DNA of 64,000 bases from Acridotheres tristis (GCA_037013685.1 CM072884.1:100854048-100918047), one strand, 5' to 3'; counted from the first letter of the stretch, positions 21,401 to 36,859 are shown. Program-made: numbers and translations. The notes: generated from the letters alone by a model not told the origin.

Positions 21401-24400
21401 GCTAAACATGCTGCAGTGCTGAAGGAAGGAAAAAATGGGCAACTCAAAACTTGCATAGTGTGCTTTTTTCCAACAAAATTCACTGTTTCATTTAGTGAAC
21501 CAACACAGATAAGATTATTTTGTCATAGATTAAGGGTCTAGTTATTTTTTCAGCATTTGTATCCAAAGGCAGTCCTAAGGAGAGCACTTCAGTTGTTACC
21601 CTAACTGGCCTCTGTGTACCACTGACCTCTGCAACTAAATGGAGCTGAACCAGAAGTTGGACCAGAAGTTAAAATATTACTGTCATTGTTGTGAAAACTT
21701 CAGCATATTATCAAATGGTAATTTTTCATAAAAATGCAGAAACCTGTTGTTCAGTTGAGATTTTAATTGACTGGAACTGCACATTTTTTTAACCTCTTTT
21801 TTTTTTTTTTTCCCATTTTGATTGAAAATACCAAAAGCCATTCTGAAGAGAACATTTTAGCTTTCACTTACAGGGTTACTTAGAGGGGTTCTCTTTTAGC
21901 ATGTGCAAACGGTGGTGTAAAAATAAATTTAAATAAAGAAAAGCGATACTAAATGTGACACTAAATGTAGAAATCACTCTGTTCTCATATATGTGGTCAT
22001 GAAATCAGACCTGTCATGTTCTGATGTAAAATAGCAAAAATAATCGAGATAATTAATGGTCATGCAAGATTAAGAAATAATTATTTTTATTATTAATTAC
22101 AAGTAAGTAAATAAACTGAAGGGGAAAGCCCCTTAAATGAGGGCACTCTTCTAGATCAAAAAAGAGCTAAAAGGCAAAATAAACCTCTTGTCTTCTGCCA
22201 TGGGTTTGTGTATACACAGAGATATGATTTTGATAAGCCCTTGGTTAACTTCTGCTAGCCTGCACTAGCATCAGTTTAGATAAAAGTAAGGACTCTTAGT
22301 GCCCTTAGAAGGCTGTGAACCATACAGGCTGTAGCTGCAGTGAAGTGGCACTGTCACATCCATAAAACACAACTTGCAGTGAAGAAAAGTGGTTGAGCAG
22401 CTCTGTCTGGGCCTGGGATGTGAGACCACCCTGCAGGACAGGAATCTATCCCACTGTGCTCCCCGGTGTGACCTGCAGCACCTGCCAGGGCCAGCCCCAG
22501 AAAGGCACCTGCAGTCCTTAGCAGGGACTTAGGACAGTAGATCTCACTAAGCTCTACCATTATGACCTTTCTTACCCTGAGGTCAACAGCCCTCCAGAAC
22601 TAGCTCAGATTTTTACCCAAAATAGCCCCAAGCTCTTCTGCACATGGCCAGCCATGGCAGCAGAAGAGCTCACATACAATGTCCAGGCTGGGGTCTGGCA
22701 ACAACATGTACTGCTCGTCTTGTTTGAAAGGCTCAGAGTAGCACTCAGTGTGGAATTTTATAATCCAGCATCCCACAAAATGTAGCAGGAGTAGTTGTGT
22801 CTTTGAAAATGCTGTATGCAGGGGTGGGAGCAGGATACAGCAGATGGGGACCAGCCTGGGTACAATGCAGTGTCTGTTTGGTGAGCCATTGACCAGTTGA
22901 TGTAATACTATAGGTGAGTATTAGGTCTTGGCCTACTTAAAATCTCCAGGACAGAGCCACGAAGTTTCCAGGGATGTTTTAATTTGTGTCTTGGTTGTTG
23001 GGGTTTTTTAAATCTTTGTTGTATCTGCAGATGCATACAAACCATGTAAGAATGAGGTGTTTCCTTGCTGGAGAGGAATGTTAAAGAGATGCTGCCAATT
23101 TTAAGCTTTGGGGGAAAATGCTTTTATTTTAAAGAATAAAATTGCTTTAATATTTGAAAAGCTGTTCTGCTTTTCTACAGAATTTGCTGAAACATCTTAT
23201 CAATGTTTAATAAAAACATTTTAACTTTCTTCCGAGTCTAGGGAGTGTGCAGCTTGGGCCATGGAAGCTTGTGAACAAAGGAGCTTTGAAATGGCTGTCT
23301 CCTCTTAACTGCATGAAATGTTTGACCTTGTATTAGCATCAGTTTGGTGCTGATAAAAGCTTGCTGTTGTGTTGCTGTAAAGAAAGTCAGCTGTCTTAAG
23401 AACAGCTTAACTTATTAGTCAGTTGGTCATCTGAAACCAGAGATTTTTGCTTGTGCGTCCCAGGCTTTGGAATGCTGTCCTATGAAATCTAACACTGCAG
23501 CCAAACAATTAGATCTGATACCAGGAAATTGTAGGTCCAAATTAAATGGAGTCCTTGAAGTAGACTGAATATGATATGCATGTGAAAACAGAGCTAAATT
23601 GTTCATGAGCAATAAGACTCTTCTTAATATGTAAATGTGAAGAACTCCTTTTTCCATCCTTGTTCACCACAGACATGGTCTGGCTACACTGACGCTAGTG
23701 GGAAACATCCTCCCCTATATGGAGGTGGGTATCAAGTGTTGAAGTGATAGCAGAATAAGGTGGCATGGCCCAAAGAACAGTGTCAGAACTACTGAAGGAG
23801 GAAAACAGTTATTGCAACCTACAGAATGAAGTAAGGGGCTTCTCTTGTAGTTAATGCATTTTGCAAAGCTCTTCACTTCTGTACTGTATGACATAGCCCT
23901 ATTCTTCAAGCACATCTTGTAAAAGTTAGTTTATATTGAAGCATAAGAATGCAGCAATCAAATGGAATTTGGAAGGTTCTGTTGCTTTGGGGCAGTAACA
24001 AGCTTTCAAGTCTGCTTGTGTTTATTGAACAGGCTACTGCAATGAGGGGAGGAATTCAGGAACTGAACCCCACCTAGCTTGAGTCACTTGGTTTAGACAT
24101 TTGGAAAGTCATCCTAGCCTCTCTCTGGGGTTAACAAAGACAGACATACCACCACAGATAAGCCATCTGAGGAGCACCAGGCTCTGGGGCTGCTTCTCAA
24201 CCAAGATACTATAGACCCAGCGTGGGTGAGCAGCCAGGGCACAGCCTGCTCCACAGCCATGTTGCAGAAGAACTACATTAATGGATAAGATTGCTCAGAG
24301 CACCTACACAAGTAGTATAGAGTCAAACAGAATAATGAGTGCTGGTTCCTACACAGCCTTATTTCCTCTTTCTTTCTTTGGTCCACAGCAAATTTATGAA

Positions 24401-25040
24401 TAAAAAGCTTTGTGTGAATAAACACTGGTTTGTGGCTGATTATCATACTCAAAAGATCTTTATTCATGTGCACCACATTCCTCCAGAGAATGCTTTAGAG
24501 CATGTTCTAAACATTTTAAGTATTGGTCTTAATCATTCACAATTTAAAAATATTTTTGTCTGGTAACACAATATCTCTTCTTATATGTGTGTGTCTTTAA
24601 GATCACTGAAACATGATGATGAATAATTTCTTATTGCTAGGTATCTGGAGCTTACAATCTCTTCTTATTTTTTGAAGTAACAATTACAATAAAAAGAGTT
24701 TTAAAAGTAAATAATGCTTAGAAGTACTGATGATGAAGATAATGATTTATAAATCAGCCTATCTAGAACAGGCTTAGACATAAGCCAAATGTATCCCTGA
24801 AGACAGGCATTCTCAATTACATGTGTGGCCTCTCATCATCCCTGTCCACCTCCCACACTGTACATCTCTGCTGTAGTTGTAAATAATCACTTTTTACCTT
24901 CAGAATTGCTCACTGGCCTATTCTCTGTCTTTCTGCCAAGATCAAGCTTCAAGGCTGGAAAGCCAATTAGAGCTACAACTTCCCTGTCACAGCTGACTGC
25001 CACATTCATTCACTGGAAAGGGACTTTTCACAAAGGTGCA
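18421..25040. other. Intergenic, no gene seen
   Basis: AT-rich sequence with scattered short frames lacking splice or codon support. A slightly GC-richer patch at 22330-22700 shows no coherent exon. Confidence 0.5.
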
Positions 25041-25303
25041 GTGACAGACAAGGGGAAAAGGTTTAAGTTGCAAATGGGCACATTTGGGTTGTGTATTAGG
25101 AAGGAATTCTTTACTGTGAGGGTGGTGAGGCACTGCAACAGGTTGTCCAGCTTGGGGATGTCTCCGGAAGTGCTCCAGGCCAGATTGGATGGGGCTTTGA
25201 GCAACCTGGTCTAGAGGGAGGTGTCCCTGTGTATGGCAGGGGGTTGGAATGAGATGATTTTTAAGGTCCCTTCCAACCCAAACCATGCTGTGATTCTGTG
25301 ATT
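25041..25303 (+). mobile_element. CR1 LINE 3' end, sense, comparatively well preserved
   Basis: Contains AAGGAATTCTTTACTGTGAG followed by GGTGGTGAGGCACTG, GATTGGATGGGGCTTTGAGC followed by AACCTGGTCTAG, then AAGGTCCCTTCCAACCCAAA and a terminal GTGATTCTGTGATT. This is the standard CR1 3' end, truncated at its 5' side as usual for CR1. Confidence 0.93.
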
Positions 25304-28282
25304 ACCAGTTTGACACTGAATTCACAACCTGTATTTCTTCTACCTCCTGCCTTTCTCAGCACCTCTCCCACCTCCTCACTTTGACATTACCGTCTCACTA
25401 ACAAATCCAGAACCATATTGCAGAGTTATTAGTATCTGCCTGCCTTAGTTTTGTCAGTAATATACGATTTTTAAATGAAAAAGTGATAATTTCCCAACAA
25501 GCCATTCCTATGTAGTCAGGAGGAAGCAAAGGAGGAGCATGGCATCCGTATTTTACTCTTGATTTAGCTGGGGAATTAATTAGCAAATGTGTTTGTCAGA
25601 CTTTCTGGTTTTTACATGTCTTTAAAAGAAATGACTGTGGTGATATGACTGACAAGGACTGAGTAGAGAATGATGACTCCCAACATAATTACATGTCGTT
25701 TGCCAGCTGTGGCAACTATTTGAAAGGCTGCACTTCTGGCCAGAGATTATTAGCTTATATATACCAGGTTACATACTTTCATACAATCTATTGCTTAATG
25801 CTTTATCTCCCTCGAGGGCATTACAGATATTAGGCAAAAACCTGTATTCACATAGAAGGATGATTTGCTTTAGGAAGAAAGATGTTTTTACAGTGAATAA
25901 GCATTACATACAGCATGTAAAGATCCAGCCAAGATTCTGGAAAGCAATGACTGAATCTGGGTATGTTTCTAGAATTATCAGTCTAAAGGATTTATTTTTC
26001 CAATGCAAGAGAACAGAAAATGAAGTATTTTTAGAAGAGCTAACTTGCATACCAGGACCATTGCTTACCACACACTAACATTTGTGTTTGTATATATGAC
26101 TTTGATTTACTTCCCACTGAAAGAAAAAATAAAATGGTTGGAAAAACTGAGGACAGGTGCTATTAAGGTCACTAACCATATTATCACACACAATCACACT
26201 AGTTTCCTGGACAGCTGAAATAATAGCAGCCTGGTTTAGTGCCTTGGACCACTTTCTACTGGGTGACAGTAAAGCCTGCAATGCATCTGTCATCAGAATT
26301 GACAGCACCTTAAATGTGATGCTGAGGAACTACGGCAGGTGCTGAGAAAATCTCCACATCTCCGAGGCTTGGTTTTACTTCTTGGAGAAGCAGGGAGATG
26401 ATGGTTTGAGTAACAGAATATTTCCACCATTAACAAACTGTACTGTATTATAAGACCTGAAATAAACTTTCAGCTCAGCCCATGTAAAAGAGGAGCGATA
26501 CTGTTTTGGTGTTTTGCTGATCCCTTTTATTTTCAGTATTAGGATCATAAATTCTCTGTGTCCCTTTTACTGATTGCAGTGTTGTGAGGATATAACTCTC
26601 TTTGGAGAGATTTGTACTGATACAAATATGGTTTGAAAGTAGTGTGCACTGGAAAAACTGGTTTCTAGAAAAGAAATATTAGGTCTTAAACATGATCTCT
26701 GTCATGTAGTTTGAACTCCAACAGCAGCACACATTTGGAAAATTAATTCAGTCAAGAAGTCAGCAACAGTGCAGGCAGAGCAAGAAAAGCAGTTGTAAAC
26801 AGCAGAGAGATCAGAAACTGATGGAATTAACATCATACAAAAGACTCAGCAGGAGGGAATGCAAATGATGGTATCAAACAGAATGGTTTAGGAGGAGAAG
26901 AAGGAAGAAAGAAGCACTGAGAACAAGCAGTGCTGCTTTCAGAAGAGGTTGGGCAAAAGAGCTATAGACAGAAGCAGGGCTGGAGTAGCATGCAGCAAAT
27001 GAAAAACCAAGTTAGTGGAGGGGAAATATTTGGGAGAGTATTGAAGAACGAGGCCTCCAGTCAGCAAAGATTTAAAGTGATGATCCCAGAAAAGAAAGAA
27101 GAGAGAATGGAACTGAGGGACAGGGAGTTGAAAGGGGGAATGGGGAGATACGACTGGGACTTGAAACTGCAGAAAGACTGTGAGCGTTAAAGAGAGGTCA
27201 TATAGACAGCCATTGCTTCTCCTTCATTCAGAGGTATTTTGGATTTTTTTATTATTTCTTTATCTACTTTCTCATGCAGCACTTTTTGTATTTACACCAC
27301 AGTTGCTTTACATGTTTTTAAGATTCATTATTTCAAGCAGCTTGCTATATGACCTTAGGGGAGGCTTAAGGTTTTATAGCAACCTTTTACCTACCCACCA
27401 CCTCTTCTCAGGAAATTTCCAGTTCATTCCTGCCATGACTGAAATACTGCATGATAGCATCTTTGAAGGCCTTCAGAAACAGCACCAGGCCAAAAGCATC
27501 TTATTGCTTCTCAGTTAGCATTCTCTCAAAGTCAGTTTAATCCCACATATTTAGTGCTGCAAGCAAGCAATTTCAGAAAATTAAACTGGAATTTCCCTAT
27601 GTGTTTATGACATGGCAGTAATGATAGATTTTTATTTGTAGTTAAATATTATCTTGCAGTGTTTACCAATTAAACATTCAAGGCACACAGGGAAAGTGAT
27701 TGTGGTCTTGACTGAAAGCCAGATGAAGGGAGAAAATATCATTTATTCAGCTATGGTTTAGAATTGATAACACCAGCCCAGAGAATTATTTGTGAATAAA
27801 TCTGGGCATTTCACTAATATATAGGAAGTGTGAATGGTTGCTTTTAAGGGCTGGAACACTTATGAGACATTTAACTCCTAAATAGTTTATAAATAGACCT
27901 CTGTGTTGTTTTCAGCAGAAGGATATACTGTAAATGTGTTACTGGAGGCTACCATTCAGACAGACTGCACATAATCCAGGCAATGGAATATGCCATGCAG
28001 GATGGATGTCATATGAATAGAACTACTCTGGCAATAATACATGCACTATCCCTTAAAGTTGAACTCCATGAATTATTATAAAAGTAGAAGTGAGGCTTAC
28101 TGACAGAAGTAAGCCTAAAGCCAATGCTACTCACAAGATATAATTTGACCAGAAATATTACCTACAAGCAGAGAACTATGGTCTCTTTCCCATCAAAAGG
28201 TACCATTTACATTTTGAACAAAACACAGGGGGAAAAAATGGTTTTTAGCTTGGTATTCATGAATGAGAAAGAAAAACAATAG
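25304..28282. other. Intergenic, no gene seen
   Basis: No recognisable repeat or exon. A purine-rich stretch lies around 26750-27180. Confidence 0.5.
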
Positions 28283-28778
28283 GAAAACCATAGAATGGTT
28301 AAGGCTGGAAAAGACCTTTGAGATTATCAAGTCCAACCATCAACCTAGTGCCACCACCATGTTCAACATTAAACCATGTCCTCCAGTGCCCTACCCACAT
28401 TTTTTTTGAACACTTACAGGTATGGTGACTCCAACACTTCCTGGGCTACCTTGTTACAATGCCTTACAATGCTTTCAGTGAAGGCATTTTTTCTAATATC
28501 CGATATAAACCACCCCTGATGCAACTCAAAACCATTTTGTCTTGTCCTGTGTACCAACCCTCAACATCCTGTCACTTGCTACTTGGGAGAGGAGACCGAC
28601 CCCCACCTGGCTACAACCTCCTTTCAAGTAGTTCAAGAGAGCAGTAAGGTCTCCCCAGAGACCCTTTTTCTCCAGGCTAAAAAACCTCAACTCTCTCAGA
28701 TGGTCATCATTAGACTTGTGCTCCAGACCCTTCACCAGCTCTGTTTCCCTTCTCTGGACTTGCTCTAACACCTCAAAT
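28283..28778 (-). mobile_element. CR1 LINE 3' portion, antisense
   Basis: Begins with the reversed CR1 end (CATAGAATGGTTAAGGCTGG, AAAAGACCTTTGAGATTATC, AAGTCCAACC). It runs back through the ACTTGGGAGAGGAGACCGAC and CTCCAGGCTAAAAAACCTCA blocks to the CCAGACCCTTCACCAGCTC block. Several small indels. Confidence 0.9.
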
Positions 28779-31700
28779 AAATCTATTTCAAAATAATGCA
28801 AGTTTGTTGCCAAGTGGTCAGTAGTCTAAACAGTCCTATATGCAATAGTAATAATGGGCTTTCTCTCTTGTCCAGAAATCAAAAAAACTTTTCAGAGTCC
28901 CTTGAGTTTACCCTGCAAAACCACAATCATGGGGCCTCATAACTAGAAGGGATCCAACAGTAGAAATGCTGACAAGAAAATATTTCCAGGGAAGAAGAAT
29001 ACTTAAAGAGTAAGCTGCTTACTCTAGTATTTCCTCTGGGCATCTTGGCTTCTTCCTACAGCTCCATTGCAGCCCCTCCCATGTGATCCCATGGGATTTG
29101 TTTCCGTATTACTAAGAACAGAAAGGGGGACCAGAGGGACCCCAACATCCGTACTGAAGCCTGGTTTATGACAGGATCAGCTGTTATCTCCTAGGGCTGA
29201 GTCTTTTAATCCATCTACGTAGTTTCAATGCAGGACAGTGCATAGGAAAGCAGAGCTGGGTGCTGCTGCTCCACTCCTGCAGTGCTGCAGCCAGCAAAGG
29301 CTCCACACGAAGGCTGGCTGCATGAGCTGCCCATAACACAAAGGAAAACTGGCCCCATCGACCAAAAGAGCCCTGGGCTCCCTGTGCCAGTGGCTCTCAG
29401 TGCCACAGTGTAACCATGACAGAGTGCAATACAATCTGTGGAAAAGTTTTCTGAAAGAATGGAGTCAGGCAACTGCATAATTTGTTCCAAGAAGCCTGCG
29501 TGACATACTGATTAAGTTTTACAGCTTTGTTTGACATACCCCAAAGTGGCTGTCACATAGAAAATGTATATTGTCTTTTCCTGAGCCATTTTAATTGCAA
29601 AATCTGTTATTCAGCATTTGTTGGTCAAAAAATGAATTCGTACACTTTCTAATTAGTTCCTGCACACTTTCTAAGCAAACAGTAATATTAAAGGCTGGCA
29701 ATTCATACTGTTTATTGTTACATGGGGCTATGTCAGTTTGAGTATGTTATGAAGAGAAATACAATAGTGCACAATTTAAAACAGGAATCAGGAAGAAAAT
29801 ATAATCCAAGAGTTATTTCAGCATTCTCAAATATCTTTTTGAATCAGTGTCTTTTGGTATTGGCAATACACCAGCTTGAGCTCTTTTGGCACAAAGAAAC
29901 ACAGTGTCATTGATTATGACAGATGTAGCCCTTGAAAATGGGGCAAAATAGAAAAAAGGTCAGGAAGAAGTGAGCACTCAGAACACAGCAGCTTGAATTC
30001 ATCAGAGTACAAAAACAAGGCCACCATATCACTGCCTAGATCAGAAGAGAAACCTAACCAGGATTTCTAGTACCCTGCAGGTATGACAATACATTCTTTT
30101 CTTCTTACAGCTTAACCCCTGCATAGTAGCAATCCCAAAACACTGGAAGGATAGGAGCCAGACCAAACTAAATTATCCACCATTTGCTTTAGGTCATAAA
30201 AGCAACCTTTCTGTCAAGTTTTAATTGAAAAATTAAAATGTTTCCACACTAGAAATTTTAATGACATTACCTATTCACTTACGTTTTTAATTTTGCATGT
30301 CATGGTGATAAAGTTGGGATTGGGAAATGATGGGAAACAAAGTAGCTACTTGCTTTTTTTCGGAATTAATGCACTCATGGAAGTAAGACCCTGAATTGAT
30401 AAACTTTAAAATACAGAAAATACAATTGCATGTTATTCCATAAGATATTGAAGTCCTTAGATGACAGTACCCTGTATGAATAGCCTTCCTTCATGTGAAC
30501 AATCTTTGTCTATTGAAACAACTGGCATCTTCAGTGCATAGGCTTTGAAGTAACTCTCATCAAGAGAGGTTTTGCTTCCAGTTTTGTCCAGACAGAGGAA
30601 ATTAATGACGATGTGAATTCTGTATAAGAAATTCTTTGACTCTGTCTCTTTTTCCAAGTCTGCATTTCTTTTACCATTTTCAGCCCAAAAGCCAAAATAG
30701 ATACAGTACTCAAAAGTCCTAGCCTTGAAAATTATCCTCAGGTGTTACCAGTAGCTGCAGGTTCTATTGGAAATCCCCTTAAAAATTTGAAAATCTTCCC
30801 TCTCAAGCTTTTCACCTCTCACCCCTTTGAAGAAAACCTTTCAGATTCTGATGCTGGGAAGAAAAAAAACCCCACACCTACATTTGAACTTTGCATAGGG
30901 TAAGTATTCCTATCTAATTACTTTTCTGATTTTCTTGTATTTGGGGTTAATGTTGCTGGCAATAATAGTCATTACATAAGCATTGCAGCCAAAACCTCTA
31001 AGCAAACTGCACTATCTTATGAACAACTACTCGATCATTGACAATATCTTTACATGCCACTCTGTGTTCATCAGAAGTTCTTTCAGTTTAAAAGTAACCG
31101 AGTAAAGAAGGAAACCTAAAAAAGAAATCTAAACCAACCTGTTAAATAACTGGAGAATATATTAAAGGCTGTATAAGGAATCACTCAGATAATATAAGGC
31201 AAGTAATAAAGAACCAGTATGGAAGATTTGTGTAGAATACCATATACATTATTCACAAGAGGACTTTAGAGCTACCTGTTGAATTTGTATTTTTTAAAGC
31301 ATCACAGCTGAAACAGTTTTTGTCTTTACGAGTGTAAAAACTAACAGAAAGAAAGTACTGTTATCACCAATTTTTTGGTGGAATAATTATTAGCAACTTA
31401 AGAATTAAAATACTGATCTCCTCACTCCTAACCTACTGCTCTAGTTTCTCTCCAAGTATCAGCTGAAACATTTTAGTAAAGACTGAGCTGGCACCAGTGG
31501 GGACTAACTTCTACAATCAGTTTATCTTACCTGACAAACTTCTTAGTTGCAAGGACACATAAGTTTTCTGATGCTTACAACAGGCTGTTTCAGGCTGAAA
31601 AATTTTATGTCAATTCCAAAAGGCACTTTGCTGTAATTACTGCCAATTACTACTTTATTGAGTTCTGGTGAAGTTTTGGTAACAGATTGCAATACATTAT

Positions 31701-34700
31701 TATTGTATTACCTTGTCAGTCGAGTCAGAATTTTTATGTAAATTTGGAGGATTAACAACTAGACTTTTGTCGGTTTCTCCAAACTTGGTTTATCCATTCT
31801 AGTTCTAATTGTGAAAGTATTTAGATGAGCTATAGATCAATAACTTAGGACTATATTCCTGACTCTACATTTTGATTTACATTGCACTTAAAAAAACATA
31901 CAAATTTATGATTAAATGTTACCTGACAACTTCTTAGAGGAAATGACTGAAAAACCACAAAATCTTTTGCAAAGTCCTTTCAACTTTTTCTCTGTGATGT
32001 TATTTAATGAACTCAAAGATGGTCTGACAGTAAATAAAATGAGATCGTGGCCTGCTGAGTTGATCAGTATTATCTTACTGTATTGTTTTTTTCCCTGGAA
32101 AACTCATTTCTTTTTCCTAAGCACATGCTGTTTCTTATTTAGAATAGAAAATGGAGAAGTTTGTGTAAAAGTTTCTGCTAAGGAGAAAAGTTGAAAAAAA
32201 GCAATCATGGCTCTCATCCCCACATGGCAATTCTTATTTCATGTTGAGAGAATCACTGAATAGAAGGAAATTAATTCAGTCTGTTCAAAGCACTCCATGA
32301 ATGTGGAATTCACCTGAACTGTTCATAGGCAACAGATATAAGCAGAACACATTTTATCTGATCTGGTTTAAACTGCAGATGAGATGAACTACATCTTAAA
32401 ACTGACCCTCTGTTGTTTCTGAATGCAGTCAAGACAACCAGATCAAATGCAGGCTTCTGGATTGTAGACATCCAGAGTTAGAGGAGATGAGTTTTCTGTG
32501 CAGGATGCACAGGAGAGCCTGATGTGCAACAGCTGTTCTGCACTGCCACCTTGGCCTATTTCTTTAATCTGGAAATCCTTTTGCAGAAGTGAGCATTTTC
32601 TGACTTGGAATTCTTATTGCACTTGCAATCAAAAGGTTCACTCATGACGGGCATAATAGTAATACCTTGTCTCACAATAAGAAAGCTGAACTCATCAATA
32701 AAGTAATACCCCTTATAGAGTTCTGAAGGGTTGAGTTGAGTTGACTTAATTGTAGCTAGTATGAGTTATTGGCATGTATTTAAGCATTTTGTTCATTCTC
32801 CTTGGTTGTATATTTTGAATGATGTTACATACAATTCTGCCTGGAAAGTCAAATGACCAGGTGAAAAAGAGTATTGTTCAAACCTTGCCTGCAGGCAAAT
32901 ACTGACATCCTGGCTCCCTTGAATGTAGCATTAAGTCTGTCTTTGACTTCAGAGGCAACAGAATTTCATGTAAGAAGCCCTGAATCCAGTATATAATACA
33001 GATATGAGAATAAAATTCACAGTATAATTTATCAGCATTTCTCACAGAGTGCACACTGAGGCATCATCACTCAAAAGAGAATTGGTAAAGGTAACTAAAA
33101 GGAACAACTTTATGAGAAACAATATTGTAAAACATGTATATAAAGTACGTATTACTGATGTCTAGTTAAGGTAAAATATCTTTCCTATTTGTTTTTTCCT
33201 TTTTTTTTACACTCCGTCCCTTTTGCTTATCTGTTCTACTGCCTCCATGCTGTCTGGATGAATTCATTACTCTAATTTCAATCATTTTACCATCCATTCT
33301 TCTCTGTGCAGGGATTCTCTCCATCCATAAAAAAGCTTTGATCAGAAAGAATATAATTTTCTTCATGTTATGAGAGGCTAGGATTACAAATTATCATCTC
33401 ATGTATATTTTCCCCTAATATAAAGAGTTTTACAGGGTATAAAAGAAGTTCTTTCACCCTGATCAGGTTGTTTATGTTTTTCTATACTATTTACATTTTT
33501 TCAACTGTAGTTGCTAGTGTTGGTCATAAGAAAGGAGAATGGTGTCCCCTGGATACAGAATGCTGTGATGAAAAAGATTTACCTATTCAGTGTATTTTCT
33601 GATATCTAGGGCCAACCACTTCCTGAAGTCACCTGCATACCATGGAAAATTTTAATCAATAAACAGGATGCTGTAACTTCAAGGGATTGGGGAAACCTGT
33701 GAATTATTGGTTTTGTGACAGTAATTATTAGGAAATATAAACAAAACAGAAGAAGAACAGGAAAAAAAATACCCAAGCTAACAACTAAAACCAGGTTAAT
33801 GTAATAGAAAAATTATTCTTTTGTATTCCTGGTGGCAACAAGGCCTATCCTGAAGTCCCAACCATCTCACACCCAGCCACCCCTAGCACTGCTTATCTGA
33901 CCTCACCTGAGCTTGCTGTCGTTCTGCTTTGTGCGTGGGGAAATGAGGCATCAGAGTCCAATTTTTTCTGTTACATTCTTTTTGATTGTGAAGTACAGGT
34001 CCTGTCCTGTACTCTGTAAGTCACCACTTGGGAGTGGTTTAGATATTCTAACAAGTTGATGCAGCCATCAGACATAACTTCTATAGCTTAGGTCATAAAA
34101 GAAGACTAGTACTGGCAGGCCCTATCGATCCCTGAGGAGATGCATCCAGACAATGTGACAGGCATGACAGAAGGTGGACAAGCCAGGCAAGTCCTTTGGT
34201 TGCTATGATCATCTGATGTGGTACTGGGAATCACCTGATGAGCTGCCTATGGGATCAGATGATGACTGGGGACAAAGTGAGAAATAGGGGAGATCGTCTG
34301 ATAGGAGTTATAAAAAAGGTTCCTCAAAAGCTGTTTTCAAACACCAAGAGGGACTTCTTACAGGATATAATTATTCTGAGATGACACAGATGTTAAGGAA
34401 AAGCTTGATCAAATTTTGTTGCATCATGTGGTGAGTTCACAGGCAGGACAGTGTTTGGGATGGAAAAGCAGTGTTCGCCCAGCCTTTCCTTGTATTTGGT
34501 TTGGGGGTGAGGAAATACTTATTAGGATCCTGGGGAATTCTGTAGAATGGTCAAACGTAGAGAAACACAGAAAGAAATTCTGTCAGGCCTGTGGCATTTT
34601 GGCAGTTAGGGAAAAACCCAACCCCGAACCTTCCATTATGTTCAGGTAAGAGGTATGAGGTGGGCTAAGCCTAGAGGATGCTGCTGGGAAGGCAAATGTA

Positions 34701-36859
34701 AGGAAGAGTCTGTAAGTGGTTTCAGTGGCTTCTTCTCAGTGTTATCAAAATAATTTGTTAGTCTCTGTCAAGACTGAAACCTGACTAGTGAGTGTTTTAA
34801 CACAAGCAAGGTGTCCCTGAAGAAGATGTGCAGGATGACCAGGATCCTAGGATGACTGGATTTAAGGTCTCACCTCCATGGTAAATAACCTCTGCCCAAA
34901 GGAAGCTGACTGGAGTCTATTTGGACTAAAGGAAATCCCAAGGATTCACACACAGCACTCTGGCTGAAATCCAGCAGAGGGTTCTCAAAAAGCAGGGAAT
35001 ATAATAGCTGCTATAATTTATGGTAGCACTTATTTAAGTAATTAACTCTTATCTGAATTTGCTAACTTCCTGAAATTGTTCTCTTGTTCTGTGAGAAGTC
35101 TTACATCCTATGATATAATTTGACTCTCTAGGGTCTTTCTTAGCAGAATTAAAAAAAAAAGAGGGAAAAAGAGAGTCTTTATTAATCTTGTAATCTACCT
35201 GAGTAAGTTTCCTGTTGAATCAATATACTTTTCTTTAAAGTTAGAGATTTTTCTCATAACTTCCAGTAAGATGTAGACTCCACACTGCCTAAATTTAATT
35301 TTAAATGGATAGTTGTCTATCTTTTTTTTAAGCCTCTAGAGCTATGCCCCAACAAGCTTACATATTATGTAGAAAGCATCCAAGAGAGGGGGGATAAACT
35401 GTATTTGCTTTCGTAAACATGCTTGGGCACAAAAGTAGAAATAAGAATTAAAGAAGTAAATTCATTACAATAATCAGTTCTATTTTTTCTAGCTATGTTA
35501 AGCAGTTGTTCACCTCTAGAAAACACGAATTTCATCTTATATAATAAGATGTTTCGCAAAGTGGTGAATTTCAAGTTTGGTCACAATAGTGATATCACAT
35601 TGTCACCTCAAATAATTTCTACAACAACTATTAACTTACAAGACCCTTTCCATTCCACCCCACCAATATTTTTCTAAAATGAAGCAGAATCTTCCTTCTC
35701 CAACCTCTCAAAATTTACCATGACTTCTGTCAATGATAAGCAAATACTTAAGGACTAGAGCTGTGTTCAAAAATTTACAATTCATAGGGAAAAACTGATG
35801 CACAAACAGTAAAGATGATGAAAGCACTTTCAGGGTTTGCACCAAGTTCTATCTCTCTTCTGTTGGTAGCCCCTGCTTTTCCCCCATTTTGGTACTGTCT
35901 TTTAGCAGGCATTTCAGATGGGGTTATATGTTTACACATGCTACTCTGCTTATTTAATTATATTGCATTAATGTTTAACGATACTTTGAATATACAGAAC
36001 CAGGCATGGAGAGAGAACTCAAGTGTACATATATTTTAGATAAATATGTTTAATTTCAAGGTTTCAATTAGCATTGTGAGGTGGCCACATTATCCCCAAG
36101 TGATAAAGCCATGAGATATACAAGTGTTCCTAAACAAGGGCTAACGCAACCTTTGTGAACTCCTGTCTTAAATGTGTCATCACTTTAGAAACTTTTTAGC
36201 GATTCAGGAAAAAAGTCTACTGTTGTTAAGCAACCCTAGTGAACCCTAGGCTGGACTCAGAAGGATCTGAAGTTAATGAATTTCTGAAGAGGTTATAAAC
36301 ATAAGGAGAAAAAATATTTTTCTTAAATGATGTTTCTTAGCTGTGTATGAGAAGTTGGGTTTAACTTTCATTCCTGAGGTGAACTTTGGATTGTGGCAGT
36401 TGTAGGTTAAATATTTTCAGAACAATGAACAGAGGGGGATGTAATCAGAGAGGATGAACAGGAAACCTGTGGTTAAAAATGCTATTACATCCTGCTTTAA
36501 AAAAATTGAGACTTGAAACACTGGGCACTGCTGTGGTCCTGTATGAAGAACAGAGGTTATGCAGGCTAAAACACACATCTAGTGCAGGTTACTGCAAACT
36601 ATACAAAGCCTTTGTCCCAACTATTTTCCAGTGCAAGATTGTTCCCATCAGCTGGTATCCTGAATCTGTCCAGTCTACCTGTAGAGGGTATGGTCTCTGT
36701 CCTTGATTTTCAGCACAAAGCTTTCCAAACACAAGTGCCTCAACCCTTTTTTCCTTCACTTTTGCAGTTTCTACTAGTTTCAAAATATGCACGTAATCTC
36801 ACACTGGATAAACTCTTTCCAAACAGTCTGTGCTAATCTTAACAATGTGATGTCATCCA
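28779..36859. other. Intergenic, no gene seen
   Basis: Eight kilobases of AT-rich sequence. Frames are short and lack splice, Kozak or homology support, and I recognise no intact repeat. A possible very old CR1 trace near 30660-30760 is too weak to call. Confidence 0.5.

Noticed and set aside
24825..25214. A 129-codon plus-strand frame
   Set aside because: Its second half lies in a CR1 3' end, which is non-coding, and the first half has no support.
27180..27518. A 112-codon hydrophobic plus-strand frame in intergenic DNA
   Set aside because: The hydrophobicity comes from T-rich sequence. There is no splice, Kozak or family evidence.
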